Assembly (NCBI RefSeq): GCF_003952365.1
Contig: NZ_CP034443.1
Span: 2,287,001-2,351,000, forward strand
DNA length: 64,000 nt
Source: Mesorhizobium sp. M9A.F.Ca.ET.002.03.1.2
Lineage (GTDB): Bacteria; Pseudomonadota; Alphaproteobacteria; Rhizobiales; Rhizobiaceae
Direction of reading: 5' to 3'
Positions within the stretch are counted from its first letter, which is position 1. Every line of letters starts with the position of its first letter. This document shows positions 27,193-35,764 of the stretch, in pieces. Position numbers and translations under genes: made by a program. The notes under the pieces are model-generated. The model searched no databases. It was not told the origin of the DNA and worked only from the letters and a program-made list of their open reading frames with translations.

Positions 27193-28104
27193 ATGAACCT
27201 TCGCCATTTCACCGATCTTTCCGCCGTTTCCGAGGGCGATCTGCGCTTCATGCTGGACGATGCGGTCGTGCGAAAGGCGAGGCTCAAGGCTGGCGAGCGG
27301 ACAAAACCGCTCGAAGGCAAGGTGCTGGCGATGATCTTCGACAAGCCGTCGACGCGCACGCGTGTGTCCTTCGACGTCGGCATGCGCCAGCTCGGCGGCG
27401 AGACCATCATGCTGACAGGCACCGAGATGCAGCTCGGCCGCTCCGAAACCATCGCCGACACGGCCAAGGTGCTGTCGCGCTATGTCGATGCGATCATGAT
27501 CCGCACCACATCGCATGACCGGTTGCTGGAACTGACCGAGAACGCCACCGTTCCCGTCATCAATGGGCTGACAGACGATACCCATCCCTGCCAGCTGATG
27601 GCCGACATCATGACCTTCGAGGAGCATCGCGGTCCGGTTGCCGGCAAGACCATCGCCTGGACCGGTGACGGCAACAATGTGCTGCATTCCCTGCTGGAAG
27701 CCTCGGCACGATTTCGGTTCAATCTGAATGTGGCGGTGCCGGAAGGCAGCGAGCCGGCACAGAAGCATGTCGACTGGTCGAAGACGCATGGCGGCAAGTT
27801 GAACTTCACCCGCTCGCCCGAGGAGGCCGTTCACGAGGCCGATTGCGTCGTCACCGACTGCTGGGTGTCGATGGGCCAGGAACACCGTGCCCGCGGCCAC
27901 AACGTCTTCTTGCCCTACCAGGTCAATGCGGCGCTGATGGCGAAGGCAAAGCCGGACGCATTGTTCATGCACTGCCTGCCGGCGCATCGCGGCGAGGAGG
28001 TCACCGACGAGGTCATCGACGGGCCGCATTCGGTGGTGTTCGACGAAGCCGAGAACCGGCTCCACGCCCAGAAGGCAGTTCTGGCCTGGTGTCTGGGCGC
28101 TTGA
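27193..28104 (+). CDS. argF: Ornithine carbamoyltransferase
   Basis: 303 residues. The carbamoyl-phosphate loop [13 protein letters not shown] is at residues 51-63, the [11 protein letters not shown] segment follows, and the ornithine-binding [11 protein letters not shown] lies near residue 258. It makes citrulline from ornithine and carbamoyl phosphate in the cytoplasm. It is second in an operon with argD. Confidence 0.97.
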   Translation: MNLRHFTDLSAVSEGDLRFMLDDAVVRKARLKAGERTKPLEGKVLAMIFDKPSTRTRVSFDVGMRQLGGETIMLTGTEMQLGRSETIADTAKVLSRYVDAIMIRTTSHDRLLELTENATVPVINGLTDDTHPCQLMADIMTFEEHRGPVAGKTIAWTGDGNNVLHSLLEASARFRFNLNVAVPEGSEPAQKHVDWSKTHGGKLNFTRSPEEAVHEADCVVTDCWVSMGQEHRARGHNVFLPYQVNAALMAKAKPDALFMHCLPAHRGEEVTDEVIDGPHSVVFDEAENRLHAQKAVLAWCLGA

Positions 28105-28128
28105 TCCGGGCAACCTTGATCCGGCAAC

Positions 28129-28157
28129 GCGTGATGCCTATCTCAGGCGCATCACGC
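28129..28157. terminator. Hairpin between argF and hslO
   Basis: GCGTGATGC and GCATCACGC form a perfect 9-bp stem with an 11-base loop, 25 bp after argF. There is no T run, so it may be an RNA-stabilising or regulatory stem rather than a strong terminator. Confidence 0.4.
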
Positions 28158-28197
28158 AAATCGAGCGCGTTTCGACGCATGCGCCCCGGAGGGCGGC

Positions 28198-29232
28198 ATG
28201 GCCGCGCCCCGGAGCTTTGTCATGTTGGAAACTCATCAGTTGGCTGAACATCAACCCAAACTTGGCGAATTCGGCTACGCCGGCGACGATCACGTCGTGC
28301 CCTTCGAGGTCGGCCCGCTCGACGTGCGCGGCCGTACTGTCCAACTCGGGCCGATGCTCGATGCGATCCTCAGCCGCCACGACTATCCCGAACCGGTCGC
28401 CCGCCTCCTCGCGGGAGCCTGCGTGCTGACGGTGCTGCTTGGCACCTCGCTCAAGTTCGAGGGCAAGTTCATCCTGCAGACCCGCACCGACGGGCCGGTC
28501 GACATGCTGGTCGCGGATTTTTCCACGCCGCATGCGCTGCGCGCCTATGCGCGCTTCGACGCCGACCGGCTTGGGGCCTTGACTGCTGCCGGCGAGACGT
28601 CGCAGCAGACGCTGCTCGGCAGTGGCGTCCTGGCGCTGACCATCGACCAGGGCGCCCACACGCAGCGCTATCAGGGCATCGTCCAGCTCGATGGCGAGAC
28701 GCTGGAGGAGGCCGCGCGCACCTATTTCCGCCAGTCGGAACAGATTCCGACCGATCTCAGGCTTTCGGTGGCCAAGCTGTTGACACCTGGCGCCGGCGGC
28801 GCTCGCGAGCAGTGGCGCGCCGGCGGCATCCTGGCGCAATTCCTGCCGCAATCGCCGGAGCGTACGCGTGTGCCCGATCTTCCGGGCGGCGACGGGGATC
28901 CACGCGAGGAGATCCACGATCCGGCCGACAATTCCTGGCAGGAACTGCTGGCGTTGCTTGGCACCATCGAGCCGACCGAACTGATCGACCCGACGATTGG
29001 CGCCGAGCGGCTGCTTTACCGGCTGTTCCATGAGCAAGGTGTTCGCGTCTTCGGCGGCGTTCCGGTCGCCGACCAGTGCTCATGCTCCAGGGAGAAGATC
29101 CGCGGCATCCTCGAAGGCTTTTCCGCCGAGGAGATCAGCGACAGCACCGAGGATGGCGGCATTCACGTCGCCTGCGAATTCTGCTCGAAGCAATATGACT
29201 TCGACCCGGCGGAGTTTGCAGCGGCTCAATAA
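28198..29232 (+). CDS. hslO: Hsp33 redox-regulated chaperone
   Basis: 344 residues from ATG 28198 (GGAGGG upstream); ATG 28222 also has GGAG before it and would give 336 residues. The Hsp33 core is followed by the redox switch with four zinc cysteines, CSC near residue 297 and CEFC near residue 326 (a C-X-C ... C-X2-C pattern). Oxidation of these cysteines releases zinc and activates holdase activity. The gene ends 6 bp before the convergent apaG. Confidence 0.93.
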   Translation: MAAPRSFVMLETHQLAEHQPKLGEFGYAGDDHVVPFEVGPLDVRGRTVQLGPMLDAILSRHDYPEPVARLLAGACVLTVLLGTSLKFEGKFILQTRTDGPVDMLVADFSTPHALRAYARFDADRLGALTAAGETSQQTLLGSGVLALTIDQGAHTQRYQGIVQLDGETLEEAARTYFRQSEQIPTDLRLSVAKLLTPGAGGAREQWRAGGILAQFLPQSPERTRVPDLPGGDGDPREEIHDPADNSWQELLALLGTIEPTELIDPTIGAERLLYRLFHEQGVRVFGGVPVADQCSCSREKIRGILEGFSAEEISDSTEDGGIHVACEFCSKQYDFDPAEFAAAQ

Positions 29233-29238
29233 CGAGCG

Positions 29239-29631
29239 TCAGTTCACCGTGCGCCGCGTGCCTGGCAGGTCCAGCGAAAAGGCGGGGATGGCGATGTCGA
29301 ACATCTCACCCCGCTTGTTGCGCATCGTGTAGTGGCCGACCATGATGCCGGACGGCGTCGAGAGCGGGCAGCCGGACGTATATTGATAGCTGTCGCCGGG
29401 GTTGAGTTCGGGCTGGTCGCCGACAACGCCGGCGCCGCGCACTTCCTCGACCCGGCCGGTGCCGTCGGTGATGTGCCAGTAGCGTGACATCAACTGCACG
29501 AATTCGTCCGACTGGTTGTCGATCGTCACCTGGTAGCCCCAGACGTAACGGTTCTCCGACGGTTCCGAGCGATCCTCCAGATAGAACGGCCTGACCTGCA
29601 CTTCGATGTTGCGCGTAACGGCGCTATACAT
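29239..29631 (-). CDS. apaG: ApaG-domain protein
   Basis: 130 residues, a single ApaG fold with [31 protein letters not shown] and [39 protein letters not shown], both highly conserved in the family. ApaG has been linked to divalent-metal efflux phenotypes in enterobacteria, but its biochemical role is unsettled. It is convergent with hslO and divergent from the glycosyltransferase gene. Confidence 0.95.
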   Translation of the reverse strand: MYSAVTRNIEVQVRPFYLEDRSEPSENRYVWGYQVTIDNQSDEFVQLMSRYWHITDGTGRVEEVRGAGVVGDQPELNPGDSYQYTSGCPLSTPSGIMVGHYTMRNKRGEMFDIAIPAFSLDLPGTRRTVN

Positions 29632-29738
29632 GGGCTACTCCAAAGCAATACGAACGGGACTTTCGACGCTCTCCGTGGCTTGGTCAACGGGGTGCTTCCC
29701 GTCGTTGCCCGACCTCAAGGGCAGGTGCCGAAGAACAA

Positions 29739-29754
29739 TGTCATTTAAGTGACA
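29739..29754. promoter_or_regulatory. TGTCA-N6-TGACA inverted repeat between apaG and the GT21 gene
   Basis: TGTCATTTAAGTGACA is a near-perfect palindrome in the 223-bp divergent gap, about 100 bp before both starts. The 5-6-5 form could suit a CRP/FNR-type dimer, but the half-sites do not match a known rhizobial regulator that I recognise. It is not a standard Pho box. Confidence 0.35.
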
Positions 29755-29854
29755 CATGACAATGATGGTGTGCAGAGCCGGGCGACTCAGCATTCTGCCG
29801 AACTGCTGAAGACGGCCATCATGCGGCCGGTCTTTCCGGAGTGACCAGATATCG

Positions 29855-31009
29855 ATGGAACTGACAGTCACAGCCGCCCTGCTTTCGACAGCCCTGCTTA
29901 TTTCAAATCTCGCCAGCATCCTGCTCGCCTCGCTGAAGCTGAAGCGGCCAGGCAAGGTCGCGCCGCCTACCGGCAAGGCGCCGCCCGTGTCGATCGTCGT
30001 GCCGTCGCGCGGGGTCGAGCCGTTCACCGAAGAAACGCTTGCGCGCGCCTTTTCGCTCAACTGGCCGCGTTATGAACTCATCTTCTGCGTCGCCCATGCC
30101 GACGATCCGGTGGTCGACCTGATCACCAAGGCCATCGCCCGTTTTCCAGCCGTGCCGGCACGGTTGCTCGTAGGCGATGATCGCATCAGCGGCAATCCGA
30201 AACTCAACAATTGCGTCAAGGGCTGGCAAGCGGCGCGTCACAAATGGGTCGTTCTTGCCGATTCCAACGTCCTGATGCCGAAGGACTATGTTCAGCATCT
30301 GATGGCCGCATGGCAGCCGGACACCGGCCTTGTCTGCTCGACGCCGATCGGTTCGCGGCCGGACGGGTTCTGGGCGGAGGTCGAATGCGCTTTCCTCAAC
30401 ACGCTGCAGGCGCGCTGGCAATATGCCGGGGAGGCGCTCGGCCTCGGTTTCGCCCAGGGCAAGAGCATGTTGTGGAACAAGCCCTTGCTCGACGCCAATG
30501 GCGGTATCCGCGCGCTTGCCGCCGAGATTGCCGAGGATGCCGCTGCGACCAAGCTGGTCAATGGGCTCGGGCTGCGCGTCAATCTTGTCGCCTCGCCCTT
30601 CGAGCAGCCGCTCGGTTTGCGCACATTTAGCGAGATCTGGTCGCGCCAGGCCCGCTGGGCGCGCCTGCGCCGCGTCACCTTTCCGCTGTTCTTCGCGCCC
30701 GAAATCCTGGTCGGAGCGATGCCGCCGCTGGTGTTTGCGCTGGTTGCGGCGGCCGGCGCCGGCTTCAGCTTGCCGGCAACCGCCCTTGCCGTGCTGGTGG
30801 CTGCCTATCTCCCGGAATGCGCCCTGGCCTCGGACAAGGGCTGGCACCTGTCGCTGCGCATGATCCCGGCAATGATTATGCGAGACTTGATCCTGCCGGC
30901 GATATGGGCGCGTGGCTGGCTCGGCGGCGCCGTCGACTGGCGCGGCAACACGATGACCATTCCTACCAAGGCCGTTGCGGAGCTGGAAGAGACGCCGTCA
31001 GGCGCCTGA
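29855..31009 (+). CDS. GT21-family membrane glycosyltransferase (lipid or ceramide glycosyltransferase-like)
   Basis: 384 residues. An N-terminal membrane segment is followed by a GT2/GT21 catalytic domain (VSIVVPSRG, KLNNCVKGWQAARHKWVVLADSNVLMP, AEDAAATKLV) and the processive-type RQARWARLRR (Q/RxxRW), then several C-terminal membrane segments. This follows ceramide glucosyltransferase. In rhizobia, GT21 homologs have been described as processive diacylglycerol glycosyltransferases that make glycolipids under phosphate limitation; I recall this for Agrobacterium and Mesorhizobium loti. The acceptor lipid cannot be read from the sequence. Confidence 0.8.
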   Translation: MELTVTAALLSTALLISNLASILLASLKLKRPGKVAPPTGKAPPVSIVVPSRGVEPFTEETLARAFSLNWPRYELIFCVAHADDPVVDLITKAIARFPAVPARLLVGDDRISGNPKLNNCVKGWQAARHKWVVLADSNVLMPKDYVQHLMAAWQPDTGLVCSTPIGSRPDGFWAEVECAFLNTLQARWQYAGEALGLGFAQGKSMLWNKPLLDANGGIRALAAEIAEDAAATKLVNGLGLRVNLVASPFEQPLGLRTFSEIWSRQARWARLRRVTFPLFFAPEILVGAMPPLVFALVAAAGAGFSLPATALAVLVAAYLPECALASDKGWHLSLRMIPAMIMRDLILPAIWARGWLGGAVDWRGNTMTIPTKAVAELEETPSGA

Positions 31010-31045
31010 ATGGCGCCGCCGATCAGGCGAGACGGCCGCTTATCC

Positions 31046-32236
31046 CTATCTGGCGGCTTTCAATGCCCGCTCGATGTCCTCGAGCAGGTCGTCGGTGTCT
31101 TCCAGGCCGACGGACAGCCTGAGCGTGCCTGGTCCGATGCCAAGTTCGGCGCGCGCCTCATCGCTGAGGTTCTTGTGCGTCGTCGTCGCCGGATGAGTGA
31201 TCAGGCTCTTGGCGTCGCCGAGATTGTTGGAGATCAGCACGATATCCAGCGCGTTCTGGAAGGCGAAAGCCGCCTGCTTGCCGCCCTGGACATCGAGGCA
31301 GATCAGCGTCGAGCCGCCCGACATCTGCCTCTTGACGACGGCCGCCTGCGGGTGATCGTCGCGGCCGGGATAGATGACACGGGCAATCTCCGGCCGCTCG
31401 GCGAGGAAGTTCGCTATCCGGCCGGCACTTTCCGTCTGCTGGCGCACGCGCAGCGGCAGCGTTTCCAGGCCCTTCAGCAGCGTCCAGGCATTGAAGGGCG
31501 AGAGGCTGGGGCCGGTGTGACGGAAATAGTCGTGCAGGTTCTCGTCGATCCAATTCTTATCCGACAGGATGATGCCGCCAAGGCAGCGCCCCTGGCCGTC
31601 GATGTGCTTGGTCGCCGAATAGACGACGATATGGGCGCCGAGCTGCAACGGCTTCTGCTGCAAGGGCGTGGCGAAGACGTTGTCGACGATCAGCCGCGCG
31701 CCGATCGAATTGGCAAGCGAGGCGACAGCTGCGATGTCGACGACTTCCAGCGTCGGATTGGTCGGGCTTTCCAGGAAGAACAGCTTGGTGTTGGGCCTGA
31801 CCGCCTTTTCCCAATTGGCGATGTCGGTGCCGTCGACCAGCGTCGCCTCGATGCCGTACCTCGGCGCCAGCGTCTCGATCACCCAGCGGCAGGAGCCGAA
31901 CAGCGCGCGCGCCGCCACGATATGGTCGCCGGCCCTGGCGCTGCACAGCAACGCCGCCGTCACCGCCGCCATGCCGGATGCGGTGGCGCGGGCATCTTCG
32001 GCGCCTTCCAGCGCACACATGCGCTTTTCGAACATGTCGACCGTCGGATTGGCGTAGCGCGAATAGATGAAGCCCGGTTCCTCGCCCTTGAAGCGCGCTT
32101 CCGCCGCTTGCGCCGTCTCGTAGACATAGCCTTGGGTGAGATACATCGCCTCCGAGGTTTCGCCGAAGCCGGAACGCAGCGTTCCGCCATGCACGAGTGC
32201 CGTTTGAGGCTTCCAGTTACGCTTCTTGGTGCTCAT
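31046..32236 (-). CDS. metZ: O-succinylhomoserine sulfhydrylase
   Basis: 396 residues from ATG 32236 (MSTKKRNWKPQTALVHGG); upstream in-frame codons belong to the riboswitch leader. The Cys/Met-metabolism PLP fold shows YSRYANPTVDMFEKRM, SGMAAVTAALL, LIVDNVFATPLQQKPLQLGAHIVVYSATKHIDGQGR with the PLP lysine in SATKH, and SGGSTLICLDV. It forms homocysteine from an acylated homoserine and sulfide. A SAM-II riboswitch and terminator precede it, so expression should fall when SAM is abundant. Confidence 0.95.
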   Translation of the reverse strand: MSTKKRNWKPQTALVHGGTLRSGFGETSEAMYLTQGYVYETAQAAEARFKGEEPGFIYSRYANPTVDMFEKRMCALEGAEDARATASGMAAVTAALLCSARAGDHIVAARALFGSCRWVIETLAPRYGIEATLVDGTDIANWEKAVRPNTKLFFLESPTNPTLEVVDIAAVASLANSIGARLIVDNVFATPLQQKPLQLGAHIVVYSATKHIDGQGRCLGGIILSDKNWIDENLHDYFRHTGPSLSPFNAWTLLKGLETLPLRVRQQTESAGRIANFLAERPEIARVIYPGRDDHPQAAVVKRQMSGGSTLICLDVQGGKQAAFAFQNALDIVLISNNLGDAKSLITHPATTTHKNLSDEARAELGIGPGTLRLSVGLEDTDDLLEDIERALKAAR

Positions 32237-32254
32237 CGCTTTTGTTCCAGACAC

Positions 32255-32286
32255 AAAAAAACCGGCCGCGAAAGTCGCAACCGGTC
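32255..32286 (-). terminator. Riboswitch expression-platform terminator before metZ
   Basis: On the minus strand ACCGG...CCGGT with an internal GCGA/TCGC stem is followed by a T7 run (plus-strand A run at 32254-32261). It lies directly between the SAM-II aptamer and the metZ start and ends 18 bp before the start codon. Confidence 0.8.
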
Positions 32287-32310
32287 CATACGGCCTTGCG
32301 GCCCGACGGT

Positions 32311-32371
32311 CCTTTAGCGACTTGTTTAACGTGGCTGCAAGCCGACCGGCCAAATCACCACGGGATAACGA
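32311..32371 (-). promoter_or_regulatory. SAM-II riboswitch
   Basis: Read on the minus strand, the leader contains GTGGTGATTTGGCC, GGTCGGCTTGCAGCCACG, TTAAACAAGTCGCTAAAGG. These are the invariant blocks of the SAM-II (metA-type) pseudoknot found in alphaproteobacteria. A terminator and the metZ gene follow. SAM binding is expected to turn expression off. Boundaries are approximate by a few bases. Confidence 0.92.
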
Positions 32372-32448
32372 CCCTTTAGACCCGCACCGCGCTTGCGTCA
32401 ATTGCCGGCTTGATTAAGAGGTTTGTACCAGCAGAGCGGAGTCAGACT

Positions 32449-33543
32449 TTGCGGCAGACAGGCATTCTTCCCGATCAGGATATTTCCGCGCTGTTCCAGT
32501 CGGGCGCGCTGAAGTCGCCGCGCGCGCTCGATGCCGACCAGATCCAGCCGGCCAGTCTCGACCTCAGGCTTGGCGACAAGGCCTGGCGGGTGCGCGCCTC
32601 CTTCCTGCCGGGCCCGAACCACAGGGTCGCTGAAAAGCTCGACCGGCTGAAGCTGCACGAAATCAATCTCGCTGACGGTGCGGTGCTGGAGACGGGTTGC
32701 GTCTATATCGTGCCGCTGCTCGAAAGCCTGGCGCTTCCGGCAAACATTTCGGCCTCGGCCAATCCGAAGAGCTCGACCGGACGGCTCGACATCTTCACTC
32801 GCGTGATGACCGATCGCGGCCACGAGTTCGACAAGATCGCCGCCGGCTACAACGGCCCGCTCTATCTGGAAGTCAGCCCCCGCACCTTTCCGATCGTCGT
32901 CCGCGCCGGCTCGCGGCTGTCGCAGATCAGGTTCCGCACCGGCAATGCGCTTTTGTCCGAGAGCGAGTTGCACGAATTGCACCGCGCCGAGACGCTCGTC
33001 GCCACAGAGCCGCCCAACATTTCCGGCGGCGGCATCGCGCTGTCGATCGATCTCGATGGCGACAAGGACGGCCTGGTCGGCTACCGCGGCAAGCACCACA
33101 CCGGGCTGGTCGATGTAGACAAGCGCGCCGCACAGGATGTCGTCGATTTCTGGGAGCCGCTCTATAAGAGCGGCGCCGGCGAATTGGTGCTTGATCCGGA
33201 CGAATTCTATATCCTCGTCAGCCAGGAGGCGGTGCACGTACCGCCGCTCTACGCCGCCGAGATGACGCCCTTCGATCCGCTGGTCGGCGAGTTCCGTGTC
33301 CATTATGCCGGTTTCTTCGATCCGGGCTTTGGCCATTCGGCGACAGGCGGTACCGGCAGCCGGGCGGTGCTCGAAGTGCGCAGCCACGAAGTGCCGTTCA
33401 TCCTCGACCACGGCCAGATCGTCGGGCGGCTGGTCTACGAGCATATGCTGAAGCGGCCGCAGGCGCTCTACGGCACCGATCTCGGCTCGAACTATCAGGC
33501 ACAGGGCCTGAAACTGTCCAAGCATTTCCGCGCCGCGCGCTGA
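32449..33543 (+). CDS. dcd: 2'-deoxycytidine 5'-triphosphate deaminase, two-domain long form
   Basis: 364 residues from TTG 32449 (GGAG 8 bases upstream); TTG 32410 is the alternative. The protein is about twice the length of an ordinary Dcd and shows two related halves. The first has QIQPASLDLRLGDKAW, SANPKSSTGRLDIFTRVMTDRG and YLEVSPRTFPIVV. The second has LDPDEFYILVSQEAVHVP, AGFFDPGFGH and AVLEVRSHEVPF. Both retain a Leu-Glu-Val segment where the catalytic glutamate of Dcd lies. It deaminates dCTP to dUTP. The gene is divergent from the metZ riboswitch. Confidence 0.9.
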   Translation: MRQTGILPDQDISALFQSGALKSPRALDADQIQPASLDLRLGDKAWRVRASFLPGPNHRVAEKLDRLKLHEINLADGAVLETGCVYIVPLLESLALPANISASANPKSSTGRLDIFTRVMTDRGHEFDKIAAGYNGPLYLEVSPRTFPIVVRAGSRLSQIRFRTGNALLSESELHELHRAETLVATEPPNISGGGIALSIDLDGDKDGLVGYRGKHHTGLVDVDKRAAQDVVDFWEPLYKSGAGELVLDPDEFYILVSQEAVHVPPLYAAEMTPFDPLVGEFRVHYAGFFDPGFGHSATGGTGSRAVLEVRSHEVPFILDHGQIVGRLVYEHMLKRPQALYGTDLGSNYQAQGLKLSKHFRAAR

Positions 33544-33634
33544 TCGCTCATCACAATCAAACCGTGCTTGCCTGACCTTGCGGGTCGTGCTTGGCTGTGC
33601 TCGGCCGTCAAGGTGACTGGAAAAGGGAACAAAA

Positions 33635-34408
33635 ATGAAGATTTCAAGATGGATCGCATCAGCAGCAACAGCTGCCATGCTGGTGATATCGGCCGGGTCC
33701 TTGTCGGCGCATGCACAGGAAAAATTGAAGATCGGCACCGAGGGTGCCTATCCGCCATTCAACACCATGACCGCGGATGGCAAGCTTGTCGGCTTCGATA
33801 TCGACATCGCCGAGGCGCTTTGCGCGCAGATGAAGGTCGAATGCGAACTTGTCACGCAGGACTGGGACGGCATGATTCCGGCGCTTCAGGCCAGAAAGTT
33901 CGACGCCATCGTCGCCTCGATGAGCATCACCGAGGAGCGCAAGAAGCAGGTCTCCTTCACCAACAAATACTATACGACGCCGCTTTCGCTGGTGGCCCTG
34001 AAGGACACCGATATTGCCTCGACCGAACCCGCCGCGCTCGCCGGCAAGATAGTTGGCGCCCAGGCTTCGACCACCCAGGCCGACTATGCGCAGGACGTCT
34101 ACGGCAAGGCCGGCGCGGAGGCGAAACTCTATCCAACCCAGGAAGAGGCGGTCGCCGACTTGGTGAACGGCCGCCTCGATGCCGTCCTTTCAGACAAATT
34201 CGTACTGATGGACTGGATGAAGAAGTCGAGCGACGGCTGCTGCAAGATGGTCGGCGACGTCAAGGGAACCGAGACGGAAGCGGGCATCGCCGTGCGCCAG
34301 GAAGACAATGCGTTGCGCGAAAAGCTCAACGCGGCAATAGACGCCATCGTCGCCGACGGCACCTACAAGAAGATCCAGGCCAAGTATTTCGACTTCGATA
34401 TTTACTGA
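33635..34408 (+). CDS. Lysine/arginine/ornithine-type periplasmic binding protein (SBP family 3)
   Basis: 257 residues with a clear signal peptide (MKISRWIASAATAAMLVISA... ending near AHAQEKL). The mature protein starts LKIGTEGAYPPFNTMTADGKLVGFDIDIAEALC and includes MIPALQARKFDAIVASMSITEERKKQVSFTNKYY, close to the HisJ/ArgT/AotJ group. It should bind basic amino acids for an ABC importer. No permease or ATPase gene adjoins, so its transporter must be elsewhere. A palindromic element separates it from the convergent gguC. Confidence 0.92.
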   Translation: MKISRWIASAATAAMLVISAGSLSAHAQEKLKIGTEGAYPPFNTMTADGKLVGFDIDIAEALCAQMKVECELVTQDWDGMIPALQARKFDAIVASMSITEERKKQVSFTNKYYTTPLSLVALKDTDIASTEPAALAGKIVGAQASTTQADYAQDVYGKAGAEAKLYPTQEEAVADLVNGRLDAVLSDKFVLMDWMKKSSDGCCKMVGDVKGTETEAGIAVRQEDNALREKLNAAIDAIVADGTYKKIQAKYFDFDIY

Positions 34409-34423
34409 GGTTGAGGCGTCGTT

Positions 34424-34570
34424 CTCCCCCTTGAGGGGAGATGGCCGGCAGGCCATAGGGGTCGCTGCGCGTAAAGTGCCATCGCCGTTCCGCCACCAGC
34501 GACGGCGTTGGCGATTTATGTGAGACGACCCCCTCTGTCGCCTTTGGCGACATCTCCCCTCAAGGGGGAG
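34424..34570. repeat. 147-bp palindromic element with perfect 20-bp terminal inverted repeats
   Basis: The arms are 34424-34443 (CTCCCCCTTGAGGGGAGATG) and 34551-34570, its exact reverse complement. The interior continues a weaker pairing (AGGGGTCG with CGACCCCC). It lies between convergent genes, codes for no protein and resembles the element at 8564-8744. A MITE- or REP-doublet-like dispersed element is the best description. Confidence 0.75.
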
Positions 34571-34580
34571 ATCACCCCTC

Positions 34581-35573
34581 TTACAACGCCTTCACCGCCA
34601 CTTTCATCGGCTGTTCGATTTCGAGCGGGTTGCGCAGCGGCAGGCCAAAATCCTTGGCCTCGATCTCGAAAACGTCGCCGGCCTCCGTCCTGATGCCGTC
34701 GGCGAACGACAGCGTCGCCGTGCCGAACATATGCACATGCACGTCGCCCGGCTGGCGGAAGGCCGAATACTTGAAGTGGTGATGTTCGAGATTGGCGATG
34801 GTGTGCGACATGTTCGCTTCGCCCGACAGGAACGGCTTTTCCCACAGCAGCTTGCCGTCGCGGATGATGCGCGAGGAACCCCTGACGTCGGACGGCAGGT
34901 CGCCGATCAGGATCTCCGGCCCGAACGAGGCGTTGCGCAGCTTGGAATGCGCGAGGAAAAGATAGTTCACGCGCTCGGTGACGTGGTCGGAAAACTCGTT
35001 TGACAGGGTGAAGCCGACGCGGAACGGTGCGCCGTCGTCGCCGATGACGTAGATGCCGGCGATCTCTGGCTCCTCGCCGGCATCCTGGGCGAAGGCGGGC
35101 GACAGCAGCGCCGCACCGGGCGCCACCGCCATGGTGCCGTTGCCCTTGTAGAACCATTCCGGCTGCACGCCCGTCTGGCCCTTGGCCGGCTTGCCGCCCT
35201 CCAGCCCCATGCGGAACATCTTCATGGAATCGGTGAGCTGCTCTTCGCCGTCTGTATCGAGCTTCTTGTGCATGGAATCGCGGGTCGCGGCGGAGCCGAG
35301 GTGCGTCAGCCCGGTGCCGGTGAGGTGGAGATGCGCCGGGTCCGGATGGTTGATCGGCGACAGGAGCCGCCCCTTCTTGTAGGCGGCGTCGAGGTCGACC
35401 GCTTCACCGAATCCCTTGCGCTCGATGAGGGCGGCGAGCCCGGTGCCGGTGCGCGCAGCCTCCATCGCCAGCGAATAGACGCTGCGGGCGCCGTTGATGA
35501 TCCGGGTCTTGCCGCCGTTACGGGCGACGACGCGGATGGTCTCCGCGTCATCGAGGATCTGGGAAATCAGCAT
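34581..35573 (-). CDS. gguC: GguC/AraD1-family fumarylacetoacetase-like protein
   Basis: 330 residues, with the FAH fold in the C-terminal half (YVIGDDGAPFRVGFTLSNEFSDH, SFGPEILIGDLP, HMFGTATLSFADGIRTEAGDVFEIEAKDFG). The family is called AraD1 or GguC and is found after the multiple-sugar ABC genes gguA and gguB. A role in sugar-acid breakdown, such as dehydration or hydrolysis of arabinonate-derived intermediates, is plausible but not established. It is the last gene of the chvE-gguABC operon, 191 bp after gguB. Confidence 0.88.
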   Translation of the reverse strand: MLISQILDDAETIRVVARNGGKTRIINGARSVYSLAMEAARTGTGLAALIERKGFGEAVDLDAAYKKGRLLSPINHPDPAHLHLTGTGLTHLGSAATRDSMHKKLDTDGEEQLTDSMKMFRMGLEGGKPAKGQTGVQPEWFYKGNGTMAVAPGAALLSPAFAQDAGEEPEIAGIYVIGDDGAPFRVGFTLSNEFSDHVTERVNYLFLAHSKLRNASFGPEILIGDLPSDVRGSSRIIRDGKLLWEKPFLSGEANMSHTIANLEHHHFKYSAFRQPGDVHVHMFGTATLSFADGIRTEAGDVFEIEAKDFGLPLRNPLEIEQPMKVAVKAL

Positions 35574-35764
35574 GATATGCCCTCTCTCTAGTGCCTTGGC
35601 CTGGTCGCCCGCTTGGCAAACCTTAACCTGCGCGGCTCGGAACCAATCCGCGCCACGGGTGAAACTCTTCGTCCGGATTGCGCTCGCGGGCCTGGTCCGT
35701 CAGGGACTTCTTTGCGTCGCCCGGCAGCCGCGATGTGACCCGTATGCTTCCTGCTCCCTCGCCC

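Noticed and set aside
29720..29760. Pho box before the GT21 gene
   Set aside because: The TGTCA units are inverted, not the direct 11-bp repeats of a Pho box.
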